Assembly: GCA_903970295.1 (NCBI GenBank)
Contig: CAJCHQ010000211.1
Location: 1-7,335 of the forward strand
Origin: Bryobacterales bacterium
GTDB taxonomy: Bacteria; Cyanobacteriota; Vampirovibrionia; Obscuribacterales; Obscuribacteraceae
Length of the DNA: 7,335 nt
Direction: 5' to 3'
Position numbers and translations under genes: made by a program. Positions 1 through 6,318 of this stretch are shown in pieces (position 1 is the first letter of the stretch; the number at the start of each line of letters is the position of its first letter). A model generated the notes under the pieces. It did no database searches, was not told the origin of the DNA, and worked only from the letters and a program-made list of their open reading frames with translations.

Positions 1-751
1 CATCCTAGCTGTGGAGCGAGGTCAGCCGATCGAAGTCAATCGTGCCGGCCGTCTGGATTGGGCGAAAGTGAGAGAAAGTATCAAGCGATGGGGGATGCGT
101 AATAGCAATTGTTTGGCAATTGCTCCAACTGCGACCATCTCTAATATCATCGGTGTCAGCCAATCGATCGAGCCGACCTTCCAGAATCTTTTCGTCAAAT
201 CCAATTTGTCCGGTGACTTCACCGTGCTCAATGAATATCTGGTCGAAGATTTAAAGGCTCGCGGCTTGTGGGATGAAGTGATGGTTCATGACCTCAAATA
301 TTTCGAGGGCTCGGTAATGCCAATCGAGCGCATCCCCGACGATCTGAAACGCCTTTATGCCACAGCTTTTGAAACTGATCCTCGCTGGTTGATCGAGGCT
401 GCAGCAAGAAGACAAAAATGGATCGACCAGGCGCAGAGTTTGAATTTGTATATGGCTGAGCCCAGTGGTAAGAAACTGGACGATATGTATAAACTCGCGT
501 GGCTGAAGGGGTTAAAGACGACCTATTACCTGCGCACCACTAGTGCGACTTCGGCTGAAAAATCGACAATCGGCACAAACGCACTCAATGCCGTCGCTGG
601 AGCGGTCGGAACCGCACCGAGTAAAGCAACTGTCACCAATGTCAGCGCTCAATTCGGCACCACTGCGGCAAGCGCTCCACAAGCTGGTCCTGACTTGTCG
701 AATGTGAAAGCCTGCCTGATTACCGATCCCGAATGCGAAGCCTGCCAGTAA
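1..751 (+). CDS. nrdA: Class Ia ribonucleotide reductase, large (alpha) subunit, C-terminal part
   Basis: This is the C-terminal ~249 residues of the catalytic subunit that reduces ribonucleoside diphosphates to deoxyribonucleotides. The frame is open from the window edge (first full codon at base 2), so the true start lies upstream; the GTG at 11 is internal. Counting from that GTG, the substrate-phosphate loop appears as APTATIS near residue 38. The radical-transfer tyrosine pair (E. coli Y730/Y731) lies in KTTYYLRT at residues 172-173. The protein ends in CEACQ, and cysteines 242 and 245 form the C-terminal redox pair that re-reduces the active site. Between the catalytic core and this pair is an Ala/Thr/Ser/Val-rich tail (about residues 189-230), which fits a flexible swinging arm but is unusually low in complexity. 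nrdB follows at once, so the two are almost surely co-transcribed. The promoter and any NrdR boxes would be upstream and are not visible. Confidence 0.96.
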   Translation, partial: ILAVERGQPIEVNRAGRLDWAKVRESIKRWGMRNSNCLAIAPTATISNIIGVSQSIEPTFQNLFVKSNLSGDFTVLNEYLVEDLKARGLWDEVMVHDLKYFEGSVMPIERIPDDLKRLYATAFETDPRWLIEAAARRQKWIDQAQSLNLYMAEPSGKKLDDMYKLAWLKGLKTTYYLRTTSATSAEKSTIGTNALNAVAGAVGTAPSKATVTNVSAQFGTTAASAPQAGPDLSNVKACLITDPECEACQ

Positions 752-763
752 TACCAAAGCAAT

Positions 764-769
764 GGAGAG
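764..769 (+). promoter_or_regulatory. Ribosome binding site for nrdB
   Basis: GGAGAG lies four bases before the ATG at 774 (GGAG is six bases before it), a good Shine-Dalgarno match and spacing. The in-frame ATG at 762 has no such sequence upstream and itself overlaps this site, so the site favours 774 as the nrdB start. Confidence 0.65.
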
Positions 770-773
770 CAAA

Positions 774-2063
774 ATGCTAACTTTTGACGACATCACACCC
801 ACTCCAGCCGACGAAACAACCGCGGCTGTCAAGCCGGTATCGACTGGGACATCAGTAGCTCAGCCGACAGCCCAGGCTCAAGCTGTGGCAGCGGCTTCAC
901 CTGCTGGTACGCTGTCAGCCGCTGCCGTGCATTCGGTATCTGTCTACGCCCCGCCGGCGGTGCCAGTTCCGACTGCAGTGCCTGCCGTTTCGACTAATCC
1001 AGCAGCGGCTGGATTGACAGGGGTCGAAGAAATAACTTTCAACGCCGGTAGAATCCGCGTCGATGACAAGCGAATTATCAATTCGCGTGCGGACCTCAAT
1101 CAATTGGTGCCATTCAAATATGAATGGGCTTGGCAGAAATATCTCGATGCCTGTGCAAATCACTGGATGCCGCAAGAAATCAATATGAATCGTGACATCG
1201 CCCTATGGAAAGATCCCAATGGTCTGACTGACGACGAGCGCACGATCATCAAGAGAAATCTCGGCTTTTTCTCAACCGCTGATTCGCTCGTAGCTAACAA
1301 TCTCGTCCTCGCTATTTATCGCCACATCACCAATCCAGAATGCAGGCAATATCTGCTTCGGCAGGCTTTTGAGGAAGCGCTTCACACGCATGCATATCAG
1401 TATGTCGTGCAGAGTCTGGGATTAGACGAAGGCGAGATTTTCAACATGTATCGCGAGATTCCTTGCATACACGACAAAGACGCATTCCAATTGCAATTTA
1501 CGACCGAATTGGCTGATCCCAATTTCCACACTGGTAGCGAAGCAACAGATCGCCGGTTCCTCCGCAATTTGATTGGTTATTACGTGATCATGGAAGGTCT
1601 TTTCTTCTATGTTGGTTTCGTTCAGATGTTGAGCTTTGGTCGTCAAAATAAGATGACCGGTTCTTCGGAAGAATTTCAGTACATTTTGAGAGATGAGTCT
1701 ATGCATCTTAATTTCGGCATTGACTTGATCAATCAAACTAAGATTGAAAATCCGCACCTATGGACGCCTGAGTTCCAGCAAGAAATCATCGATCTGATCA
1801 AAGAAGGAGTTGAGCTCGAGTATCGTTATGCTGCAGACACAATGCCACGCGGTGTCTTGGGCTTGAACGTGCAGATGTTCTACGATTATTTGCGCTATGT
1901 AGCCAACCGGCGTATGCGCCAAATAGGGCTGCCCGAAGAGTATCCGGGTGTCAAAAATCCTTTCCCGTGGATGAGCGAGATGCTCGATTTGAAAAAGGAA
2001 AAAAACTTCTTTGAGACGCGTGTAATCGACTATCAAACAGGTGGGGCGCTTTCCTGGGACTAA
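774..2063 (+). CDS. nrdB: Class Ia ribonucleotide reductase, small (beta) subunit with long N-terminal extension
   Basis: This subunit houses the diiron-tyrosyl radical that starts catalysis in NrdA. Start 774 is chosen for its ribosome binding site; the ATG at 762 would add four residues. Numbered from 774, the iron ligands read D170 (TADS), E201 and H204 (EEALH), E274 (IMEG), E308 and H311 (RDESMH). Y208 (HTHAY) matches the radical tyrosine Y122 of E. coli. Its presence argues for class Ia and against the Phe-type class Ic. The C-terminus [10 protein letters not shown] carries the likely radical-transfer tyrosine (Y420) and the tail that docks on NrdA. About the first 80 residues are an Ala/Pro/Val/Thr/Ser-rich extension with no recognisable fold and no ATP-cone. 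Without it, the protein has the usual family length of about 345 residues. The gene sits 22 bases after nrdA, so the alpha-beta pair is made from one operon. Confidence 0.96.
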   Translation: MLTFDDITPTPADETTAAVKPVSTGTSVAQPTAQAQAVAAASPAGTLSAAAVHSVSVYAPPAVPVPTAVPAVSTNPAAAGLTGVEEITFNAGRIRVDDKRIINSRADLNQLVPFKYEWAWQKYLDACANHWMPQEINMNRDIALWKDPNGLTDDERTIIKRNLGFFSTADSLVANNLVLAIYRHITNPECRQYLLRQAFEEALHTHAYQYVVQSLGLDEGEIFNMYREIPCIHDKDAFQLQFTTELADPNFHTGSEATDRRFLRNLIGYYVIMEGLFFYVGFVQMLSFGRQNKMTGSSEEFQYILRDESMHLNFGIDLINQTKIENPHLWTPEFQQEIIDLIKEGVELEYRYAADTMPRGVLGLNVQMFYDYLRYVANRRMRQIGLPEEYPGVKNPFPWMSEMLDLKKEKNFFETRVIDYQTGGALSWD

Positions 2064-2064
2064 C

Positions 2065-2082
2065 TGACAACCTGAATTGTCA
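2065..2082 (+). other. Small inverted repeat just after nrdB
   Basis: TGACAA at 2065-2070 and TTGTCA at 2077-2082 form a 6-bp stem with a 6-base loop directly after the nrdB stop. There is no following T-tract and the stem is AT-rich, so it is a poor intrinsic terminator. It may be an mRNA 3'-end structure, a protein site, or chance. Confidence 0.25.
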
Positions 2083-2122
2083 CTCATAATCGAAGTTGCC
2101 ATGTAATCTTATGGGGAATTCA

Positions 2123-2156
2123 TTGACATCTGTCTCAGAGAGTTCTTTGCTATGTA
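2123..2156 (+). promoter_or_regulatory. Possible promoter for the repeat-containing exported protein
   Basis: A perfect TTGACA -35 hexamer lies at 2123-2128. The best -10 candidate is TATGTA at 2151-2156, preceded by a TG extension (TGC at 2148-2150). The 22-base spacing is longer than the optimal 17, so the -10 assignment is weak. Its place in the 123-base gap between nrdB and an unrelated gene makes a separate promoter plausible. Confidence 0.33.
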
Positions 2157-2186
2157 GATGTCTCCCCGGACCTTGCTGCAACCAAA

Positions 2187-3413
2187 ATGAAAAGCGCTAA
2201 AAAACTGGCTTCGTTCCTCTGTCTAGCCGGCCTGCTGACGCCTTTGCCCAACAACTGCTGGGCCGCTGCGCCGGCAGCGCCGGCTGATCCTCCGGTCGGC
2301 CCAGGAAGCGGTCAGACTGCCCAGGGGCGCGCAACTTATACAGACCTGGGATATGGTAATTACCCGCGAGTGACCGAGCTAGAGCAGCAATTTCTTGGTC
2401 AGACCTACGAAAGCGATGCATTGCCGACTAGAGTAGGCCGGCTCGAGACTAAAAAATTCGGCAAAGCATCGACTGGGGATCTCTGCGATCGAATCGATAA
2501 ATTAGACCAATTTGCCAAACCGAAGGCGCCTCCTCCCGAGAGTTACACGGACGATGACGCCGGCGGACAGCCCACTCGTTCAGCGGCGGCTGCCAGCAAT
2601 ACGAATTTCCAGACTAACATGGCTAACATGCAGCCAAGTCTGTCTGGTGATCAAAACGGTCAAGCGGACAATGATTCTGGCGACTTTGGTAACTATCCGA
2701 AAGTCACGGCTTTAGAGCAGGAATTCTTGGGCAAGACTTTCGTCAGCGAAGCGTTGCCGGCGCGTCTCGCTCGCCTGGAGATGAAAGAATTCGGCAAGAC
2801 TTCGGAAAATGATGCACTGTGTGATCGTATGGATCACCTCGAAGCACGGTCTTCCCGCCCTAAACAGGTGGCTCAAGACGATGACGACAACGGGGGACAC
2901 ACAGGCAACGGTTCAGGTAAAAGCTCCATGGGTAGTACCATCGGTAAAGCATTCATGAGTCTTCTCGGTGGTGGCATGGGTGGTGGTGGTATCGGCGGTG
3001 GTGGTATGGGCATGGGTATGATGCACGGTATGTTTCCACCTGGAATGGGCCCGGGCCGCGGTATGGGAATGGGCATGGGAGGCGGCGGTATGGGTGGCGG
3101 GCGCAATTCCCAACAAAATGCACCTGCGCCGGCGCCTGTCGTGCAAAATCCGTTCTTGCCAGGAGCTGAGCCAGTCGAGGGTTTAGAGAATCGGGCTCAG
3201 GTTATGGAAAAATTTGTGTTCGGACATAGTGCGCCTCACGCCACTGTCGAAGATCGAGTCCAGCGTCTGGAAAAAAAGCTGGTGCCTTACGAACATCACG
3301 ATAGCAGCCAAGACCTGGCGAAGAGAGTCGATCGTCTTTGGTCTATGTTGTCTGCTGCGAATAAGAGTCAGGGCAAGCGCGACGTCGCTGCCAATGACGC
3401 GACGCTGCGCTAA
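2187..3413 (+). CDS. Exported protein with three GNYP/LEQ-type repeats and a Gly/Met-rich tract
   Basis: No characterised function is recognised. The N-terminus is a Sec signal peptide: positively charged MKSAKK, a hydrophobic stretch to about residue 20, and likely cleavage after the Ala residues at 26-28. The mature protein should be periplasmic, outer-envelope or secreted. Residues 56-107 and 167-219 are clear repeats (core [YF]GNYP.VT.LEQ.FLG, then RLE.K.FGK and LCDR.D.L). Residues 330-386 are a degenerate third copy that keeps RV.RLE and the final R.DRL but not the GNYP head or the cysteine. Linkers are acidic and Gln/Asn/Ser-rich. Residues 261-305 are almost wholly Gly and Met. From memory, such repeats recur in many exported proteins of Obscuribacterales-like bacteria, which is the main taxonomic hint here. 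No Shine-Dalgarno is visible before the ATG; the start rests on the signal peptide. No lipobox is present. Confidence 0.85.
   Translation: MKSAKKLASFLCLAGLLTPLPNNCWAAAPAAPADPPVGPGSGQTAQGRATYTDLGYGNYPRVTELEQQFLGQTYESDALPTRVGRLETKKFGKASTGDLCDRIDKLDQFAKPKAPPPESYTDDDAGGQPTRSAAAASNTNFQTNMANMQPSLSGDQNGQADNDSGDFGNYPKVTALEQEFLGKTFVSEALPARLARLEMKEFGKTSENDALCDRMDHLEARSSRPKQVAQDDDDNGGHTGNGSGKSSMGSTIGKAFMSLLGGGMGGGGIGGGGMGMGMMHGMFPPGMGPGRGMGMGMGGGGMGGGRNSQQNAPAPAPVVQNPFLPGAEPVEGLENRAQVMEKFVFGHSAPHATVEDRVQRLEKKLVPYEHHDSSQDLAKRVDRLWSMLSAANKSQGKRDVAANDATLR
2352..3344 (+). repeat. Three-copy protein repeat within the exported protein
   Basis: Copies are encoded at 2352-2507, 2685-2843 and 3174-3344. Copies 1 and 2 align nearly end to end: GNYP head, LEQ, FLG.T, RLE, FGK and LCDR. 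Each has one cysteine (residues 100 and 212), which could pair in an exported protein. Copy 3 has lost the GNYP head and the cysteine but keeps E..VFG, DRV.RLE.K and RVDRL. The spacing of Leu and Arg suggests short amphipathic helices, possibly an envelope or self-association module; this last point is inference. Confidence 0.75.
2967..3101 (+). repeat. Gly/Met-rich low-complexity tract
   Basis: This encodes residues 261-305 of the exported protein. Eleven methionines and one histidine lie in runs of GGGM and GMGM, from repeated ggtatggg/ggcatggg units. The tract separates repeat copies 2 and 3. Being rich in GGT/GGC/ATG repeats it could vary in length by slippage. Its complement gives a spurious poly-proline reading frame. 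Confidence 0.8.
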
Positions 3414-3424
3414 TTATTCATCAA

Positions 3425-3482
3425 ACCAGGTGGGACTGGCGAGTAGCTGTTATTTACCGGCAGTGCGAGCCGCCGACCTGGT
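3425..3482 (+). other. Inverted repeat in the gap before the hydrolase gene
   Basis: ACCAGGT at 3425-3431 is the exact reverse complement of ACCTGGT at 3476-3482, with 44 bases between. Two more pairs follow inward after one mismatch. It starts 11 bases after the stop of the exported-protein gene. No T-run follows, so it is not a classic terminator. The rest of this 141-base gap shows only the promoter-like and ribosome-binding sequences before the next gene. Confidence 0.25.
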
Positions 3483-3516
3483 CTGAGATTGGCTGGATTT
3501 TGGCGATGAACGCGGA

Positions 3517-3525
3517 TGCTAAACT
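3517..3525 (+). promoter_or_regulatory. Possible extended -10 element for the hydrolase gene
   Basis: TGCTAAACT at 3517-3525 fits an extended -10 (TG, one base, then TAAACT, four of six consensus positions), 29 bases before the GTG start. No convincing -35 lies at the proper distance, so this is weak support for an independent promoter. Confidence 0.2.
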
Positions 3526-3542
3526 GTTAGACCTTCTCGATC

Positions 3543-3547
3543 GAGGA
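3543..3547 (+). promoter_or_regulatory. Ribosome binding site deciding the GTG start of the hydrolase
   Basis: GAGGA ends seven bases before the GTG at 3555. It supports this non-ATG start, which also places a complete signal peptide at the N-terminus. Confidence 0.6.
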
Positions 3548-3554
3548 TTATTTT

Positions 3555-4736
3555 GTGATCGCCCAGGCTCCCAACTTGAAATTCTGCAAAGCGGCAGTAA
3601 TTTTCGCCCTTGGTCTGACGGCTGGACCATGGGCACTGTCGGCACATTCAGCATCAACCGCTCAGGCGCCTAGCAGTATGCCTGCCGATTCGAGTTTGTC
3701 GCAGTCTGGATCGACATCTGTGTCCACCCGGTCTTCAGCCTCCTCGCCGCTCGAAGGCGCTGCAGGATCTTCGCTTGAATCTCCAGCAGCAACTCCCACA
3801 GCTGCTTCTCCCACAGCTGCTTCTCCCACCGCCGGTTCTCCCACAGCTGCTTCTCCCACCGCCGGTTCTCCCACCGCAGGTTCTTCGGCATCAGGCTCCT
3901 CGTCAGGAACATCTTCTTCTTCAAATGCATCGTCCGACAATCCGCAGCCTACCGTGAAGAAGAAGCGAACAATATTTCGCAATCTGGTTTACAGCACCAA
4001 ATCCAGCATGTGCTCCGGCGATCTGTATTTGCCGAAAAAGAAAGAAGGACCTTACCCGCTGGTTATCGTCGTCCACGCAGGCGGTTGGATGACCGGCGAC
4101 AAAAATGATTTCGACTCGGCGGAGCTTTGCATCAAGCTAGCAATCGTGGGCTTTGCCGCTTACAACATCAATTACAGATTGGTGGCAGATGGAGGTACTT
4201 TTCCGCACAGCATTGACGACGTCAAAGACGCTGTCAATTTTATGGCTGCCCACGGACAAGACTATGATATTGACCCGCAGAAAATAGCGCTTTTTGGCAT
4301 TTCAGCGGGAGCCAATCTCTCTTTGATAGCGGCGTATAATCCTGACCAAGATTTGCCGAATGGACAAAAAGACAATCACTTGAGAGTGCCGATCCGTGCT
4401 GTAGTAGCTTATTGTCCGGTGATTGATCTGACAACCTTAGACAAGCCTTTCGTGGCCAAATACATGGGCGATATTCCGTCTCATGCCGCCGAACTTTACA
4501 GGCAGGCTTCGCCGGCCGCCTATGTGAAGACGGCTGTGCCGACCATCTGCATCCACGGCACTGGCGACACTTTGATTCCGTATACCGAATCGAAAAAATT
4601 CGTTGCCCTGTTGGAGAAGAATGGACGTCAGGCTAAATTCGTAGCTGTACCTGATGCTGTGCATCTTTTTGTTGGTGGCGACAAAGATCTGTCGTTTAAG
4701 CCGGCGGTAGAGTTTTTGGGAGCGCGCTTCCAGTAG
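3555..4736 (+). CDS. Secreted alpha/beta hydrolase (esterase/lipase, BD-FAE-like)
   Basis: A likely carboxylesterase that acts outside the cytoplasm; the substrate is unknown. The GTG start gives a signal peptide: Lys residues at 9 and 12, a hydrophobic core at about 13-29, and probable cleavage after AHSA near residue 33. Residues 35-130 are a Ser/Ala/Thr/Gly/Pro linker containing six SPTA[AG] units. The catalytic domain runs from about 136 to 393. It shows the oxyanion motif HAGGW (174-178, a variant of HGGGW), NINYRL (204-209), the nucleophile elbow GISAG with S250, the acid D338 in HGTGDTLIP, and H370 in PDAVH. The triad is therefore complete and the enzyme should be active. The HGGGW/NYRL/SAG set is typical of alpha/beta hydrolase fold-3 and feruloyl-esterase-like families, which cleave short acyl esters or act on polysaccharide side chains. 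The long linker could span the envelope or hold the enzyme away from an anchor, but no anchor motif is seen. Confidence 0.9.
   Translation: MIAQAPNLKFCKAAVIFALGLTAGPWALSAHSASTAQAPSSMPADSSLSQSGSTSVSTRSSASSPLEGAAGSSLESPAATPTAASPTAASPTAGSPTAASPTAGSPTAGSSASGSSSGTSSSSNASSDNPQPTVKKKRTIFRNLVYSTKSSMCSGDLYLPKKKEGPYPLVIVVHAGGWMTGDKNDFDSAELCIKLAIVGFAAYNINYRLVADGGTFPHSIDDVKDAVNFMAAHGQDYDIDPQKIALFGISAGANLSLIAAYNPDQDLPNGQKDNHLRVPIRAVVAYCPVIDLTTLDKPFVAKYMGDIPSHAAELYRQASPAAYVKTAVPTICIHGTGDTLIPYTESKKFVALLEKNGRQAKFVAVPDAVHLFVGGDKDLSFKPAVEFLGARFQ
3795..3884 (+). repeat. Six-unit 15-base in-frame tandem repeat (SPTAA/SPTAG)
   Basis: Six contiguous 15-base units lie at 3795, 3810, 3825, 3840, 3855 and 3870. Type A reads cccacagctgcttct and type G reads cccaccgccggttct, in the order A-A-G-A-G-G, with one base changed in the last. 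They encode PTAAS or PTAGS in the hydrolase linker. The units are identical within each type, which points to recent duplication. Because 15 is a multiple of three, copy-number change would alter linker length without a frameshift. Confidence 0.9.
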
Positions 4737-4810
4737 AAGCACGGCACCGCAGGATCCGCTAAGTAACAAGCCTTATCGACTGGTTTCTTGTCTCTCAATT
4801 CCGGGCATAC

Positions 4811-4833
4811 ATGGCTCGGCCATCGATATATCG
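4811..4833 (+). promoter_or_regulatory. Two adjacent dyads just before the Clp N-domain gene
   Basis: ATGGC-TCG-GCCAT at 4811-4823 is a perfect 5-bp stem with a 3-base loop. It is followed without a gap by the perfect 10-base palindrome CGATATATCG at 4824-4833, which ends eight bases before the chosen ATG. They could be an operator or a leader structure affecting translation. The rest of the 105-base gap (4737-4841) shows no clear promoter and no strong terminator; ACAAG/CTTGT at 4766-4770 and 4787-4791 is a weak dyad only. Confidence 0.3.
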
Positions 4834-4841
4834 GCAAAACC

Positions 4842-6302
4842 ATGTTTGAAAAGTTTACTAAGAAGGCGATTAAAGCCGTGATGCGCTCACAAGATGAGGG
4901 GCGCAGGCTTGGTCATAACTATGTCGGCACCGAGCAGATTTTTCTTGGTTTGCTCGGAGACGAAAGCAGCGGCGCTGGCAAAGTCCTTGCTGACGCCGGC
5001 ATAAGTTTGGATGCAATGCGCGCGTCCGCCGAAAAATTGATCGGCAAAGGACATGATCCCGCCACCCTCGAAGTGCCATTCACGCCTCGCGCGAAGAAAC
5101 TCCTCGAAGGCGCCTGGAATGCCGCTCGCGATATGAGAATGAACTATATCGGCACAGAGCATCTGCTGATCTCATTGATCCGTTTATCCGACTGCAAAGG
5201 TTTTCAGATTCTTTCAGGCAGTGGATGTGATCTGAAAGAGCTGGAATTGAAAGCTGCCGAATCGATTGAGGAAGCCAACAAATTGTGGATCGGCGCTCCG
5301 CCTGTTCCGACCGACGAGTCGCGGGTGCGCACTCTCCCTGGTGGCATTGATAAATATACGAAAGGAGCGATCAAAGTTGTAATGCTGGCGGCAGCCGAAG
5401 CGCGCGCCCTTGGATACGGATCCGTAGGCGTCGAACAGCTATTGCTCGGGTTATTGGCCGAAGATAAAAGTCTTGCGTCGAAAAGCCTGCAGGATGCTGG
5501 AGTCCAGGTGCATGCGGCTCGCAGTATTGTTGAACAGCTCCTCGGGCGGAGTGCAGTAATGGTTTGGGGCGATCAGATTCCGCTCGCTCCAAGAGCTGAG
5601 AAAGTGCTCGAGGAGGCTCTAGCGGAGGCACATAAAGCTGGTGTCAATCATGTTTCAGCTGAGCACATATTGCTTGGTCTGCTCATACAAGAGCCCGAAG
5701 CTTCAGCAAGAATCTTGGAAAAATTCAAGGTCGATCTTAGCGAACTCGAACAAAAGATTCGTTCTGCTATTTCTCAAACTTCAACTGAACAAGCTCAATC
5801 ACGGCAGCCAGAGCCGACTTTGACTGAGGACGTCCTGACGACTCTGGTTTTTGCGAATGAAGAAGCACGCAAATTGAAACACAAACGCACAGGCGTCGAG
5901 CACATTTTATGCGGTCTGATTTTACAACAAGGAACAGCCTCGCGGGCCCTTCTGGATAGTGGTATCGACTACGATAAAGCTTTGTCGGTGGTGCGGCAAA
6001 TTCATCAGGAAGAACCGGTGGAACCAAAAAAACGACCAATGCTGTCTAAATTGCTTGACACTATTCTCGTCATCTTTAGGCAACGCCCCTTCACTAGTCA
6101 GGCCGAACTGCTGATGGAAAAAGCCTTGAAGGAAACCCAGAATCGAGGTGATCTTTTCGTTGATTCGGGGCATGTACTGATCGCTTTAATCGAAACCAGC
6201 ACTGAGCCGAGCAACGCTCTTGCGCTTTTGGGTGTTGACAAACAAGCCTTAAAAGAGAAAGTTATCGATATGATGAAGAAGAACGACGTGCAGCTCAGTT
6301 GA
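4842..6302 (+). CDS. Clp N-terminal-domain-only protein (three tandem ClpC-type N domains, no ATPase)
   Basis: The protein has 486 residues from the ATG at 4842, where MFEKFTKKAIKAVM matches the ClpC N-terminus. An upstream in-frame TTG at 4788 would add 18 unrelated residues and is rejected. It has three double Clp_N domains: about 1-145, 169-312 and 327-482. Each half-repeat carries a GTEH-like motif: GTEQ (29), GTEH (104), GVEQ (196), SAEH (272), GVEH (351) and a degenerate DSGH (441). The second halves begin with FTPRAKKLLE, LAPRAEKVLE and FTSQAELLME. In B. subtilis ClpC the Glu of this motif (E32, E106) binds phosphoarginine. Here it is kept in five of six repeats and is Gly in the last. 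No Walker A, Walker B or sensor motif is present, so it cannot unfold proteins alone. It is cytoplasmic, with no signal peptide. Role is inferred: a substrate or adaptor binding scaffold, or a decoy or regulator of ClpC. The DUF6745 gene follows in the same operon. Confidence 0.88.
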   Translation: MFEKFTKKAIKAVMRSQDEGRRLGHNYVGTEQIFLGLLGDESSGAGKVLADAGISLDAMRASAEKLIGKGHDPATLEVPFTPRAKKLLEGAWNAARDMRMNYIGTEHLLISLIRLSDCKGFQILSGSGCDLKELELKAAESIEEANKLWIGAPPVPTDESRVRTLPGGIDKYTKGAIKVVMLAAAEARALGYGSVGVEQLLLGLLAEDKSLASKSLQDAGVQVHAARSIVEQLLGRSAVMVWGDQIPLAPRAEKVLEEALAEAHKAGVNHVSAEHILLGLLIQEPEASARILEKFKVDLSELEQKIRSAISQTSTEQAQSRQPEPTLTEDVLTTLVFANEEARKLKHKRTGVEHILCGLILQQGTASRALLDSGIDYDKALSVVRQIHQEEPVEPKKRPMLSKLLDTILVIFRQRPFTSQAELLMEKALKETQNRGDLFVDSGHVLIALIETSTEPSNALALLGVDKQALKEKVIDMMKKNDVQLS

Positions 6303-6318
6303 TGATCTCTCGGCAAAT

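Noticed and set aside
1422..1757. Minus-strand frames inside nrdB
   Set aside because: They lie opposite the conserved diiron domain and show no family features or start signals.
2065..2082. Rho-independent terminator after nrdB
   Set aside because: The stem is only 6 bp, AT-rich and not followed by a T-run; listed only as an inverted repeat.
2873..3106. Minus-strand poly-proline reading frame
   Set aside because: It is the complement of the Gly/Met-rich coding tract of a well-supported + strand gene; no start signal or known family.
3506..3673. 55-codon + strand frame overlapping the hydrolase start
   Set aside because: No ribosome site and no recognisable protein; the GTG frame at 3555 has a ribosome site and a signal peptide.
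3795..3884. CRISPR-like array
   Set aside because: The units are contiguous 15-mers with no spacers and are in frame within a coding sequence.
3662..3982. Minus-strand frame with acidic EPAVGE-type repeats
   Set aside because: It is the shadow of the 15-base tandem repeat and Ser-rich linker of the hydrolase gene.
4788..4841. TTG start adding 18 residues to the Clp N-domain protein
   Set aside because: The added residues do not resemble the family, and the ATG at 4842 matches the ClpC N-terminus exactly in position.
4842..6302. Full ClpC/ClpA ATPase
   Set aside because: No Walker A, Walker B or D2 motifs; the chain ends after the third N-domain and the next frame is an unrelated protein.
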